A DNA stretch of 5,843 nt from Myxococcales bacterium (lineage in GTDB: Bacteria; Myxococcota; Myxococcia; Myxococcales; Myxococcaceae). Made by a program: the position numbers and the translations under genes. Below the pieces are notes generated by a model, which saw nothing but the letters and a program-made list of their open reading frames with translations, had not been told where the DNA came from and ran no database searches. Below, in pieces: positions 1 to 5,731 of the stretch. Numbering within the stretch: position 1 is the stretch's first letter; every line of letters starts with the position of its first letter. The DNA lies in contig VFKJ01000307.1 of NCBI GenBank assembly GCA_009885595.1, positions 1 to 5,843 of the forward strand, given 5' to 3'.

Positions 1-8
1 CTCCCCGA

Positions 9-32
9 CCCTCTCCCCCGCGGGGGAGAGGG
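9..32. repeat. Perfect 24-bp palindrome just after the glpD stop
   Basis: Two 12-base arms, CCCTCTCCCCCG and its exact reverse complement, abut with no spacer. The palindrome begins 3 bp beyond the glpD stop codon in the direction of transcription. As RNA it could fold into about a 10-bp G/C-only stem with a CGCG loop. The position suits a transcription terminator or an mRNA 3'-end stabiliser for the operon. However, the minus-strand bases that follow (TCGGGGAG) contain no U-run, so it is not a standard intrinsic terminator. Similar C-run/G-run palindromes recur between genes in many high-GC proteobacterial genomes, so it may be one copy of a dispersed intergenic repeat. The palindrome is seen directly; its function is inferred. 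Confidence 0.7.
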
Positions 33-35
33 AGA

Positions 36-1664
36 TTAGCGGGGGGCGCTGGCGCGGGGCGCGACGACCACCCGCTCCGAGGCGATCGCCGGCGGTGGTG
101 CGTGCTGCCGCGCCCACGACGCCAGGTAGGCGTCTTCTTCCTTCGCCCAGCGCGCGTCCGACCAACCGAGCTCGGCCTGGCAGATGCCGCGAATGCGCGG
201 CAGGTGCTCCACCCCGCCCTCCTGGAGAATCAGCCCGGCGCGCACCCGCCGCAGCAGCAGGTCTTCCAGGTGCACCACCCGCTCGACCCGCGCGGCGTGC
301 CGCAGCTCGGCCCAGAGGAACCAGGTCTCCGGGATCCGCTCGAGCTCACCGTCACGCGCCGCGTCGACCAGCGCCGGAGTCCAGGTGCCGTACCGCCCCG
401 CCAGCCGCCGCCGCTCGAGCACGTCGAGCTCACCCCAGCGCGCGCCCATCGGAGGGGGCGGGAACTTGCCGCGCTTCTCCGCCTTCATCGGCGGCCTGGG
501 CAAGGTGAGCTCGACCTTGTCGATCGCCTCGCGGGCGATCTCCCGGAAGGTGGTCAGCTTCCCGCCGGTCACCGTCCACAGCCCGCGCTCGTGCCAGATG
601 ACGTGCTCGCGCGATTCCTTCGAGGGGTCCTTCTTCCCGCTGCCGATCACCGGGCGCACGCCCGCGTAGCTCGACACCGCGTCGCCCACGTGCAGCGACA
701 GCCCGGGAAAGGCCGCGCGCGCCGCTTCCACCATGGTGGTCGCCTCGGCCGGGGAGATGTGCGGCGTCTCGTCGAGCGGGCGATCGTGATCGAGATCCGT
801 CGTGCCCAGCAGCGTCAGCCCTTCCCACGGGTAGGCGAACAGCGGCCGCCCGTCGACGGGGTGACGGAAGGCCACCGCCTGCGCCACGGGAAAGCGCCAC
901 GAGGGGAACAACAGGTGGCTGCCCCGCAGCGGCCGAATCGCCGCCTTCGCGTGCACGCCCGCGCGCAGCACGTCAGCCCACGCGCCGGTGGCGTTCACCA
1001 CCACGCGCGCGTCGAGCTTCACCACCCGGCCCTGCTCGCGATCGCGCACCACCACGCCCGACACCTTCCCGTCGCGGTCGAGCAGCTCTTCCACCTTCGC
1101 GTAGTTGAGCGCCGTGGCGCCGGCGGCGAGCGCGTCGAACAACACCCGCAGCACCAGGCGGGCGTCGTCGGTCTGCGCGTCGCGGTACCAGAAGCCGCCG
1201 CTCAGGCGATCGAGCCGCAGCCGGGGCGCCAGCATCAACAGATCAGACACGCTCAGCGCCTTGTGGGGCACGCCGCTGCCGAAGAAGTCGTAGAGCCGCA
1301 GGCCCGCGCGCAGCATGCGCTTGCCCATGCGGTCGCCGTCGTAGCTCGCCATCAGGAAGCCGATCGGCTCGACCAGCCCGGGCAGTTCGTTGAGCAGCCG
1401 CTCGCGCTCGCGCACCGCCTGGTACGTGAGCCGCAAATCTCCCTGCGCCAGGTAGCGCAGCCCGCCGTGCACCAGCTTCGAGCTGCGGCTCGAGGTGCCC
1501 GAGGCGAAGTCACCCTGCTCTACCAGCACCGCGTCGAGGCCGCGCCGCGTCGCCTCGTGGAGCAGCCCCACGCCGGTGATGCCGCCGCCGACGATGACGA
1601 GGTCCCACGTGCCGTGGCTCTCGAGGCGGTTCCACGTCTGCTCGCGAGAGGCGTTGGGCGTCAT
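36..1664 (-). CDS. glpD: FAD-dependent glycerol-3-phosphate dehydrogenase (GlpD family)
   Basis: 542 residues. The family oxidises sn-glycerol-3-phosphate to dihydroxyacetone phosphate (DHAP) and passes electrons through FAD to membrane quinones; it is a peripheral protein of the inner membrane. Residues 21-34 form the N-terminal FAD-binding Rossmann motif (DLVIVGGGITGVG). The family signature TSSRSSKLVHGGLRYL lies at 57-72, LLGTTDLDHD at 285-294, and RPVI at 337-340 holds the arginine expected to bind substrate phosphate. TGGKLTTFR at 366-374 is the conserved C-terminal FAD/substrate segment. The C-terminal DAO_C-type helical domain includes HLEDLLLRRVRAGL (465-478). E. coli GlpD has about 501 residues; the excess here is mainly an Ala/Pro/Val-rich tail (about 521-542). 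The start is the ATG whose first four bases overlap the upstream stop (ATGA); the Shine-Dalgarno is weak (GGAAAG, 8 nt away), as expected for a translationally coupled gene. Being last in an operon with an AGPS-like enzyme, it may set the DHAP/glycerol-3-phosphate balance for lipid synthesis rather than only glycerol use. No glpF or glpK is present. Confidence 0.95.
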   Translation of the reverse strand: MTPNASREQTWNRLESHGTWDLVIVGGGITGVGLLHEATRRGLDAVLVEQGDFASGTSSRSSKLVHGGLRYLAQGDLRLTYQAVRERERLLNELPGLVEPIGFLMASYDGDRMGKRMLRAGLRLYDFFGSGVPHKALSVSDLLMLAPRLRLDRLSGGFWYRDAQTDDARLVLRVLFDALAAGATALNYAKVEELLDRDGKVSGVVVRDREQGRVVKLDARVVVNATGAWADVLRAGVHAKAAIRPLRGSHLLFPSWRFPVAQAVAFRHPVDGRPLFAYPWEGLTLLGTTDLDHDRPLDETPHISPAEATTMVEAARAAFPGLSLHVGDAVSSYAGVRPVIGSGKKDPSKESREHVIWHERGLWTVTGGKLTTFREIAREAIDKVELTLPRPPMKAEKRGKFPPPPMGARWGELDVLERRRLAGRYGTWTPALVDAARDGELERIPETWFLWAELRHAARVERVVHLEDLLLRRVRAGLILQEGGVEHLPRIRGICQAELGWSDARWAKEEDAYLASWARQHAPPPAIASERVVVAPRASAPR

Positions 1665-3253
1665 GGCAGCAGCTTTCCGGGGTTCATCAACCCCTTCGGG
1701 TCGAACCCGCGCATCACGCGCTCGAGCGTGGCCATGCCCAGCGCGCCCTTCTCGGCCGCGAGGTACGGCGCGTGGTCGACGCCCACGCCGTGCTGGTGGC
1801 TGATGGTGCCGTGGCCGGCGACGATCGCCTCGCTGGCCACCTTCTTGAGGTGACGCCAGCGCTCCAGCGTCTCCTCGGGCGTGGCCGCCAGGCGGAAGAG
1901 GTAGGTGGTGTAGATGCTCGAGCCGTCCGAGTAGAGATGAGAGAGGTGCGTGTAGACGTGCGCCTTCTCGTTCCACTTCTCCAGGCCGCCGCGCAGCGCC
2001 GCTTCGATGTCGCGCAACAGCTTGGGCACCGCCGACCAGGGCGCCGCCGTCTCCAGGGTGTCGACCGCGTAGCCTAAGTCCCACAAGGAGTTGCGCAGGT
2101 ACGGCGCGCGGAAGCGGTTCTTCGTCCACTGCGCGCCGAAGGTGCGGCCCGCGGAGATGCCCGCGTGCTTGCGCGTCAACGCCAGCGCCTGCTCCAGGGC
2201 GAAGCTCACCGTGTCCGCGGTGCCGGTGCTGCCGATCAGCAGCAGGGCCTTGCCCTCGCCTGCCCCGCGGAACTTCATCCACGCCTCGAGCGCGCCCAGG
2301 AGGCGCTCGTGGCCCGCCAGCATCAACATGGTGCGCGCTTCTTCCGGCGCGGAGAGCCGCAGCATCGAGAGCGGCAGCTTCGCCTGCGCGATGGTGCGCG
2401 AGGCGGCCAGGCCCTCTTCCCAGCCGGGGAAGAACACGCCGACGAACTCCTCGCGCTCGGGCAGCAAAGAGACCCGCACCGTCGCCTCGGTGATCACCCC
2501 CAGCCGCCCCTCGGAACCGAGCACCAGTTCCTTCAGGTCAGGGCCCGCCGCCGACGCGGGGAAGACGGGCAGCTTGAGGGTGCCCTGCGGCGTCTCCACC
2601 TGGCCGCCGGCGAAGAGCCTCTCGATGCGCCCGTAGTGCGCCGATTGCTGGCCGCTGCTGCGGGTGGCGATCCACCCGCCGAGGGTCGATTGCTCGAAGC
2701 TCTGGGGGAAGTGCCCGAGCGTCAGCCCGTGCGCCCGCAGCCGCGCCTCGAGATCAGGCCCCGAGACGCCCGCACCGAAGGTGGCGAGCCGGCTGACGGT
2801 GTCGAGCTTGAGCAGGCCCGACATGCGCTTGAGGTCCATCGTCACCGTGGGGCCGCCGGTCGCTTCCGGGTTGATGTGGCCCGCCACGCTGGAGCCGCCG
2901 CCGTAGGGAATGAGCCGGGTCTGCGTGCGCTGCGACCACTCGAGCAGCGAGCGCACGTCTTCACTGGTCTCCGGGTAGGCGACCGCGTCGGGGAACACGC
3001 CCAGCTTTCCCGAGCGCAGCGCCACCCAGTCTCCGAAGCTCTGCCCGCGCGCGTGGCGCAGGCGATCTTCCGCGTCGAAGGAGAGGAAGGACGCTTCGTT
3101 GACGCGGCTCTTCGGCACGCTGCCGAGCACCTCGGCGATGGTCGCGCTCTTCGTCACCGTGGCGGGCCCCACCCACTCCGCCAGGGCGGACCGGCTCTTC
3201 ACCGGCACCTCGTAGCTGTGGCTCTCGTCTCCCCAACCGTTCCAGCGCCTCAT
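1661..3253 (-). CDS. Alkyldihydroxyacetonephosphate synthase-like FAD-binding oxidase (AGPS family)
   Basis: 530 residues, a VAO/PCMH-type flavoprotein. AGPS swaps the acyl chain of 1-acyl-DHAP for a fatty alcohol, giving 1-alkyl-DHAP, the step that creates the ether bond of ether lipids. The N-terminus RRWNGWGDE (2-10) matches the R-W-x-GWG opening typical of AGPS. The FAD-binding domain contains PYGGGSSVAGH (116-126), GHFPQSFEQSTLGGWIATRSSG (180-201) and the GSEGRLGVITEAT block (246-258). The C-terminal half aligns by eye with AGPS: Arg299 (LRL) corresponds to the active-site Arg, Tyr448 (SSIYTTY) to the catalytic Tyr, and SHQHGVG (485-491) to the SHHHGVG loop. The middle histidine of that loop is Gln487 here. 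The start is well supported by AGGAGG 7 nt upstream. The start codon overlaps the regulator's stop by 4 nt (ATGA), and the stop overlaps the glpD start the same way. No signal peptide is visible, so it is probably cytosolic or membrane-associated. AGPS is clearly the closest family I recognise; D-lactate dehydrogenase/glycolate oxidase relatives lack the GWG start and the SHxHGVG loop. The exact substrate is inferred. Confidence 0.85.
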   Translation of the reverse strand: MRRWNGWGDESHSYEVPVKSRSALAEWVGPATVTKSATIAEVLGSVPKSRVNEASFLSFDAEDRLRHARGQSFGDWVALRSGKLGVFPDAVAYPETSEDVRSLLEWSQRTQTRLIPYGGGSSVAGHINPEATGGPTVTMDLKRMSGLLKLDTVSRLATFGAGVSGPDLEARLRAHGLTLGHFPQSFEQSTLGGWIATRSSGQQSAHYGRIERLFAGGQVETPQGTLKLPVFPASAAGPDLKELVLGSEGRLGVITEATVRVSLLPEREEFVGVFFPGWEEGLAASRTIAQAKLPLSMLRLSAPEEARTMLMLAGHERLLGALEAWMKFRGAGEGKALLLIGSTGTADTVSFALEQALALTRKHAGISAGRTFGAQWTKNRFRAPYLRNSLWDLGYAVDTLETAAPWSAVPKLLRDIEAALRGGLEKWNEKAHVYTHLSHLYSDGSSIYTTYLFRLAATPEETLERWRHLKKVASEAIVAGHGTISHQHGVGVDHAPYLAAEKGALGMATLERVMRGFDPKGLMNPGKLLP

Positions 3254-3978
3254 CGGGAAACCTCCTGCGCGCGTGTCTTGCGCTCCAACTTCGACCAGTG
3301 ATCGAGGCTGTGCTGCATCGCCTCTCGGGTGACCTTTTCCGCGCGCTCGGGCTGCTGCCGCTTCGCCGCCTGCTCGAGCGCGTCGTAGAACGCGGCGGAC
3401 GCGCGCCGGGCCGCGGGGGCCTCGAAGTAGAGGACCGCCATCACCCGGTAGAGATCTCCAAAGCCGTTCAAGATGAGCGTGAAGACCGGGTTCTGGGACG
3501 CGGTGGTGAGGGCGAGGTGCAGCTGCCAGTCGAAGTCGCCGAACGCCTCGGCGGTCTGCGCGGGGCGCCGGCCGGCGTGGAGGAGCTCGGCGATCGCCCT
3601 GGGCTGCTCCGCCACCGCCGCGCGCGCGTAGGCCGGCGCCATCGCCAGGCGCACCTCGAGGAGGTTGGCCACGAAGCGCTCGGGCAGGGGACCGCCGTTG
3701 CGCACCACGGCGGCCAGCACGTTCAAGCCGCCCTCGCGCCAGATGTCGCGCACCCGGGTCGACTTGCCGTGGCGCACTTCGATCCACCCGTCGCGGTCGA
3801 GGCGCTGCAGCGCTTCGCGCAAGGTGGGGCGGGTGACGCCCAGCTGCAGCGCCAGCTCCCGCTCGGAAGGCAGGGTGCTGTCGGGCGGAAAGTGCCGGGA
3901 GAGGATGCGGCTGACCAGCTCTCCCTCTGCGTGAGCGGCCGGCCGGCGCTGCGGGGGGAGCGAGGTGAGGGCGGTCAT
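3250..3978 (-). CDS. FadR-like GntR-family transcriptional regulator (putative acyl-CoA sensor)
   Basis: 242 residues from the preferred ATG; E. coli FadR has 239. The N-terminal winged helix-turn-helix (about 15-75) contains LPSERELALQLGVTRPTLRE. E. coli FadR DNA-contact residues Arg35, Thr44, Arg45, Thr47, Arg49, His65 and Gly66 correspond to Arg40, Thr49, Arg50, Thr52, Arg54, His70 and Gly71; Thr46 is Pro51. The linker DIWREGGLNVL resembles FadR's NFWETSGLNIL. The all-helical C-terminal domain carries NPVFTLILNGFGDLY and LYFEAPAARR, close to FadR's NPIYGLILNGMKGLY and HYFANPEARS. In an ungapped alignment with remembered E. coli FadR, the inducer-response residues Ser219 and Trp223 are kept (Ser224, Trp228), while Gly216 is Met221 and Glu218 is His223. 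FadR binds long-chain acyl-CoA and then leaves DNA. Start choice: a GTG at 3984 keeps the frame but leaves no room for a Shine-Dalgarno, whereas the ATG at 3978 has GAGG 5 nt upstream. The gene overlaps the AGPS-like start by 4 nt, and a FadR-type operator lies just upstream, implying self-control. If not a true FadR orthologue, it is an FCD/GntR regulator with an unknown ligand. Confidence 0.88.
   Translation of the reverse strand: MTALTSLPPQRRPAAHAEGELVSRILSRHFPPDSTLPSERELALQLGVTRPTLREALQRLDRDGWIEVRHGKSTRVRDIWREGGLNVLAAVVRNGGPLPERFVANLLEVRLAMAPAYARAAVAEQPRAIAELLHAGRRPAQTAEAFGDFDWQLHLALTTASQNPVFTLILNGFGDLYRVMAVLYFEAPAARRASAAFYDALEQAAKRQQPERAEKVTREAMQHSLDHWSKLERKTRAQEVSR
3261..3266 (-). promoter_or_regulatory. 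Strong ribosome binding site for the AGPS-like gene
   Basis: The minus strand reads AGGAGG-TTTCCCG-ATG, a full anti-16S match 7 nt before the start codon. It lies inside the last codons of the regulator gene. It fixes the start at 3253 and suggests the enzyme is translated more strongly than the regulator, which has only a GAGGTG element close to its start. Confidence 0.9.
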
Positions 3979-3987
3979 GCCCACCTC

Positions 3988-4015
3988 ATAACAGGTAAGA
4001 GGTCTGACCAGTCAA
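3988..4015 (-). promoter_or_regulatory. Sigma70-like promoter of the fadR-like/AGPS/glpD operon
   Basis: On the minus strand TTGACT (-35, at 4015-4010; 5/6 to TTGACA) is separated by 16 bp from TGTTAT (-10, at 3993-3988; 4/6 to TATAAT). This is a relatively A/T-rich island in very G/C-rich DNA. Counting from the -10, transcription should begin near 3981. That leaves only about 3 nt before the ATG at 3978, so the message would be almost leaderless and would lack the GAGG element. Read-through from the pgsA-like gene would supply that element. The hexamers are seen directly; promoter activity and start site are inferred. Confidence 0.6.
3997..4013. promoter_or_regulatory. Putative FadR-type operator over the -35 and spacer
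   Basis: The minus strand reads GACTGGTCAGACCTCTT. It contains an exact match to the FadR operator core as I remember it from E. coli (TGGTCNGACC), and about 14 of 16 defined positions match a longer remembered consensus, AACTGGTCNGACCTGTT. The central GGTCTGACC (plus strand 4001-4009) is a perfect interrupted palindrome with one central base. The site is centred near -24 relative to the predicted start of transcription, overlapping the last four bases of the -35 and most of the spacer, so binding should block RNA polymerase. Together with a regulator that keeps the FadR DNA-contact residues, this predicts autorepression relieved by long-chain acyl-CoA. A partial second site, AACAGGT (plus strand 3990-3996), touches the -10. 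Confidence 0.7.
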
Positions 4016-4057
4016 GCCCCACCCCAACGACGGCCGTCAGCCAAGGGGAGGACCTGA

Positions 4058-4618
4058 TCAGCGCCTGACCGCGCGCCAGGCGCGCAGCGCGTACTGCAGC
4101 CCCGCGCCCAGGCCGAGCACGCCGCACCCGAGCGTGAGGGGCACCCACGCCGCGACCCACCCGCTGAGCACCGCGGCGAAGAGCGCGAACTGGGCCACGG
4201 TGGCGGCCTTGCCCAGCACCATCGCCCGCCAGGGGATGCCGCTCTTGCGCAGGCGCGGCACGGTGAAGCGGGCGATCACCAGCGGCAGCAGCACCAGCTC
4301 GCGGGCCGAGGCGACCACCGCCATCCACGCGGGGGGCTGCTGCGTCACCCACACGGCCACCAGCACCGAGAGGATGAAGAGCTTGTCGCAGAGCGGATCG
4401 AGCCAGGCGCCCATGCTCTCCGCGGGGAGCCCGGCGCGCCGCGCAAACCAACCATCTGCCCAGTCGGACACCGCGGCCATCACCATCAAGCCGAGCAGCC
4501 ACAGCGCGTTCGCCGGCGCCGCCCAGATCAACGCCGCCATCGGCACCCGCGAGAGCGTGAGCAGGTTGGGCAGTGTCCCCAGCTCGCGCAGCAGGGGTCT
4601 GGGAGAGGTGATCGCCAT
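4058..4618 (-). CDS. pgsA: CDP-alcohol phosphatidyltransferase, probable phosphatidylglycerophosphate synthase (PgsA-like)
   Basis: 186 residues; E. coli PgsA has 182. PgsA joins CDP-diacylglycerol and sn-glycerol-3-phosphate to make phosphatidylglycerol phosphate in the inner membrane. The catalytic motif is clear: Asp52-x2-Asp55-Gly56-x2-Ala59-Arg60-x9-Gly70-x3-Asp74-x3-Asp78, with four metal-binding aspartates. PNLLTLSRV (17-25) is the usual N-terminal amphipathic entry of PgsA-type enzymes; SARELVLLP (104-112) and GKAATVAQF (136-144) fit the later PgsA blocks. Several hydrophobic helices span the protein (about 26-50, 80-95, 98-118, 135-156, 158-176). The Arg-Glu in the SARE block favours PgsA over CDP-DAG-type cardiolipin synthase, but the latter is not excluded. 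The frame stays open upstream across the tal start; I chose the ATG at 4618 because the protein then begins just before PNLLTLSR, although no good Shine-Dalgarno precedes it. It is on the same strand as the fadR-like operon, 79 bp upstream, and may be read into it. Confidence 0.82.
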   Translation of the reverse strand: MAITSPRPLLRELGTLPNLLTLSRVPMAALIWAAPANALWLLGLMVMAAVSDWADGWFARRAGLPAESMGAWLDPLCDKLFILSVLVAVWVTQQPPAWMAVVASARELVLLPLVIARFTVPRLRKSGIPWRAMVLGKAATVAQFALFAAVLSGWVAAWVPLTLGCGVLGLGAGLQYALRAWRAVRR

Positions 4619-4766
4619 CAGGGCAACAATGCGCCCGAGCAGGGGTCCCTCGCCATGACGGGACGCACGGCCCCCCTCGAACGGGGATTGAAAGTTTTGC
4701 GCCCGTCCCCGCGCCCCTTGCGTGCGGGGGCGGCTGACGCGGGCCGTCTCGGTTAGGGTGCGCCGC
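4619..4766. other. Divergent intergenic region between pgsA-like and tal genes
   Basis: These 148 bp must contain the promoters of both outward-facing genes. A small A/T-rich patch (ATTGAAAGTTTT, 4687-4698) stands out from the G/C-rich surroundings and holds a -35-like TTGAAA on the plus strand, but no -10 lies at a normal distance. Between it and tal, CCGTCCCCGC (4703-4712) and GCGGGGGCGG (4724-4733) can form a 10-bp stem (one G-U pair) with an 11-nt loop in the tal leader. I see no small gene here with support. Confidence 0.5.
4755..4758 (+). promoter_or_regulatory. Ribosome binding site of tal
   Basis: AGGG (in TTAGGGTG) lies 8 nt before the ATG at 4767. It decides for this start rather than an in-frame upstream start at 4722, which would add 15 Arg-rich residues not found in transaldolases. 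Confidence 0.7.
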
Positions 4767-5729
4767 ATGGCTACCTTCCTCGAGCAGCTCAAGGCAGTGA
4801 CCGTGGTCGTCGCAGATACGGGCGACTTCGAGTCCATTCAGAAGTTCCGCCCGCGCGACGCGACCACCAACCCCTCGCTCATCTCGGCGGCGTCGGCGAT
4901 GCCGCAGTACCAGGGCCTGGTGGCGCAGGCGCTCGACTGGGCGCGCAAGGACAGCCAGGACCCCTCGAAGGCCGCCATCGCCAGGCGCGCGGTCGACCGG
5001 CTGGCGGTCGAGTTCGGCATGGAGATCCTCAAGGTGGTGCCGGGCCGCGTCTCCACCGAGGTGGACGCGCGGTTGTCGTACGACACCGACAAGAGCATCG
5101 AGAAGGCGCGCGAGCTGATCGCGATGTACGCGAAGGCCGGCATCGGCAAGGAGCGGATCCTGATCAAGCTCGCGTCGACCTGGGAAGGCATCAAGGCCGC
5201 CGAGGTGCTCGAGCGCGAGGGCATTCACTGCAACCTCACGCTGCTGTTCGGCTTCCACCAGGCGGTCGCGTGCGCGGAGGCGAAGGTGACGTTGATCAGC
5301 CCGTTCGTGGGGCGGATCCTCGACTGGTACCTCAAGAGCACGGGGAAGAGCTCGTACACGCCCGCGGAAGATCCCGGGGTGAAGTCGGTCACCCGCATCT
5401 ACGAGTACTACAAGACCTACGGGTACAAGACCGAGGTGATGGGCGCGAGCTTCCGCAACGTGGGGGAGATTACGGAGCTGGCGGGCTGCGACCTGCTGAC
5501 CATCGCCCCGAAGCTGCTGGCCGAGCTCGAGGGCATGCAGGGTGAGCTGCCGCGCAAGCTGGACCCCGCGAAGAAGTCGGCCGACGCGAAGGTGAGCCTC
5601 GATCGCGCGGCGTTCGATCGGATGCACGCCGCCGATCAGATGGCGACGGACAAGCTGAAGGAAGGCATCGACGGGTTCTCCAAGGCGATCACCGACCTGG
5701 AGAAGCAGCTCGAGACGAAGCTGACCTGA
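4767..5729 (+). CDS. tal: Transaldolase, class I (TalB type)
   Basis: 320 residues; E. coli TalB has 317 and aligns almost throughout. It moves a dihydroxyacetone unit from sedoheptulose-7-phosphate to glyceraldehyde-3-phosphate, giving erythrose-4-phosphate and fructose-6-phosphate, in the non-oxidative pentose phosphate pathway of the cytosol. The N-terminal block VVADTGDF (14-21) carries catalytic Asp17. DATTNPSLI (31-39) is the family signature with Asn35. VSTEVDARLSYDT (95-107) carries Glu98. ILIKLASTWEGI (131-142) holds the Schiff-base lysine Lys134. CNLTLLF (155-161) and LISPFVGRILDWY (176-188) complete the phosphate and substrate site, with Thr158, Ser178 and Arg183. No expected active-site residue is missing. 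The start is chosen by the AGGG element and by family alignment (MATFLEQLK). It is divergent from the pgsA-like gene and is not in an operon with other pentose phosphate genes within this window. Confidence 0.97.
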   Translation: MATFLEQLKAVTVVVADTGDFESIQKFRPRDATTNPSLISAASAMPQYQGLVAQALDWARKDSQDPSKAAIARRAVDRLAVEFGMEILKVVPGRVSTEVDARLSYDTDKSIEKARELIAMYAKAGIGKERILIKLASTWEGIKAAEVLEREGIHCNLTLLFGFHQAVACAEAKVTLISPFVGRILDWYLKSTGKSSYTPAEDPGVKSVTRIYEYYKTYGYKTEVMGASFRNVGEITELAGCDLLTIAPKLLAELEGMQGELPRKLDPAKKSADAKVSLDRAAFDRMHAADQMATDKLKEGIDGFSKAITDLEKQLETKLT

Positions 5730-5731
5730 AG

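Noticed and set aside
102..1853. Long plus-strand open frame of about 580 codons opposite glpD
   Set aside because: It is antisense to a clearly recognised GlpD. The translation is low-complexity, rich in His/Arg/Gln/Ala/Pro, and resembles no family. Such open shadow frames are usual in DNA with strong G/C third-position bias.
1665..2282. N-terminal extension of GlpD by about 206 residues
   Set aside because: The open frame upstream of 1664 is the out-of-frame shadow of the AGPS-like gene. The GlpD FAD motif begins about 20 residues after the ATG at 1664, as expected for the family.
2165..3301. Plus-strand open frame of about 380 codons opposite the AGPS-like gene
   Set aside because: Shadow frame of a recognised enzyme, with low-complexity composition and no supported start site.
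4019..4051. Possible terminator of the pgsA-like gene (CCACCCC against GGGGAGG, with palindrome GACGGCCGTC inside)
   Set aside because: The outer stem has a mismatch and a long loop, the inner palindrome leaves too little loop for a stable hairpin, and no U-run follows. I do not call a terminator.
4688..4716. TTGAAA as -35 of a tal promoter
   Set aside because: No acceptable -10 lies 16-18 bp downstream; the sequence there is G/C only.
4619..4837. N-terminal extension of the PgsA-like protein by 73 residues
   Set aside because: It would run across the tal start on the other strand, the translation is Arg/Ser/Thr-rich without similarity, and PgsA proteins begin just before the PNLLTLSR segment.
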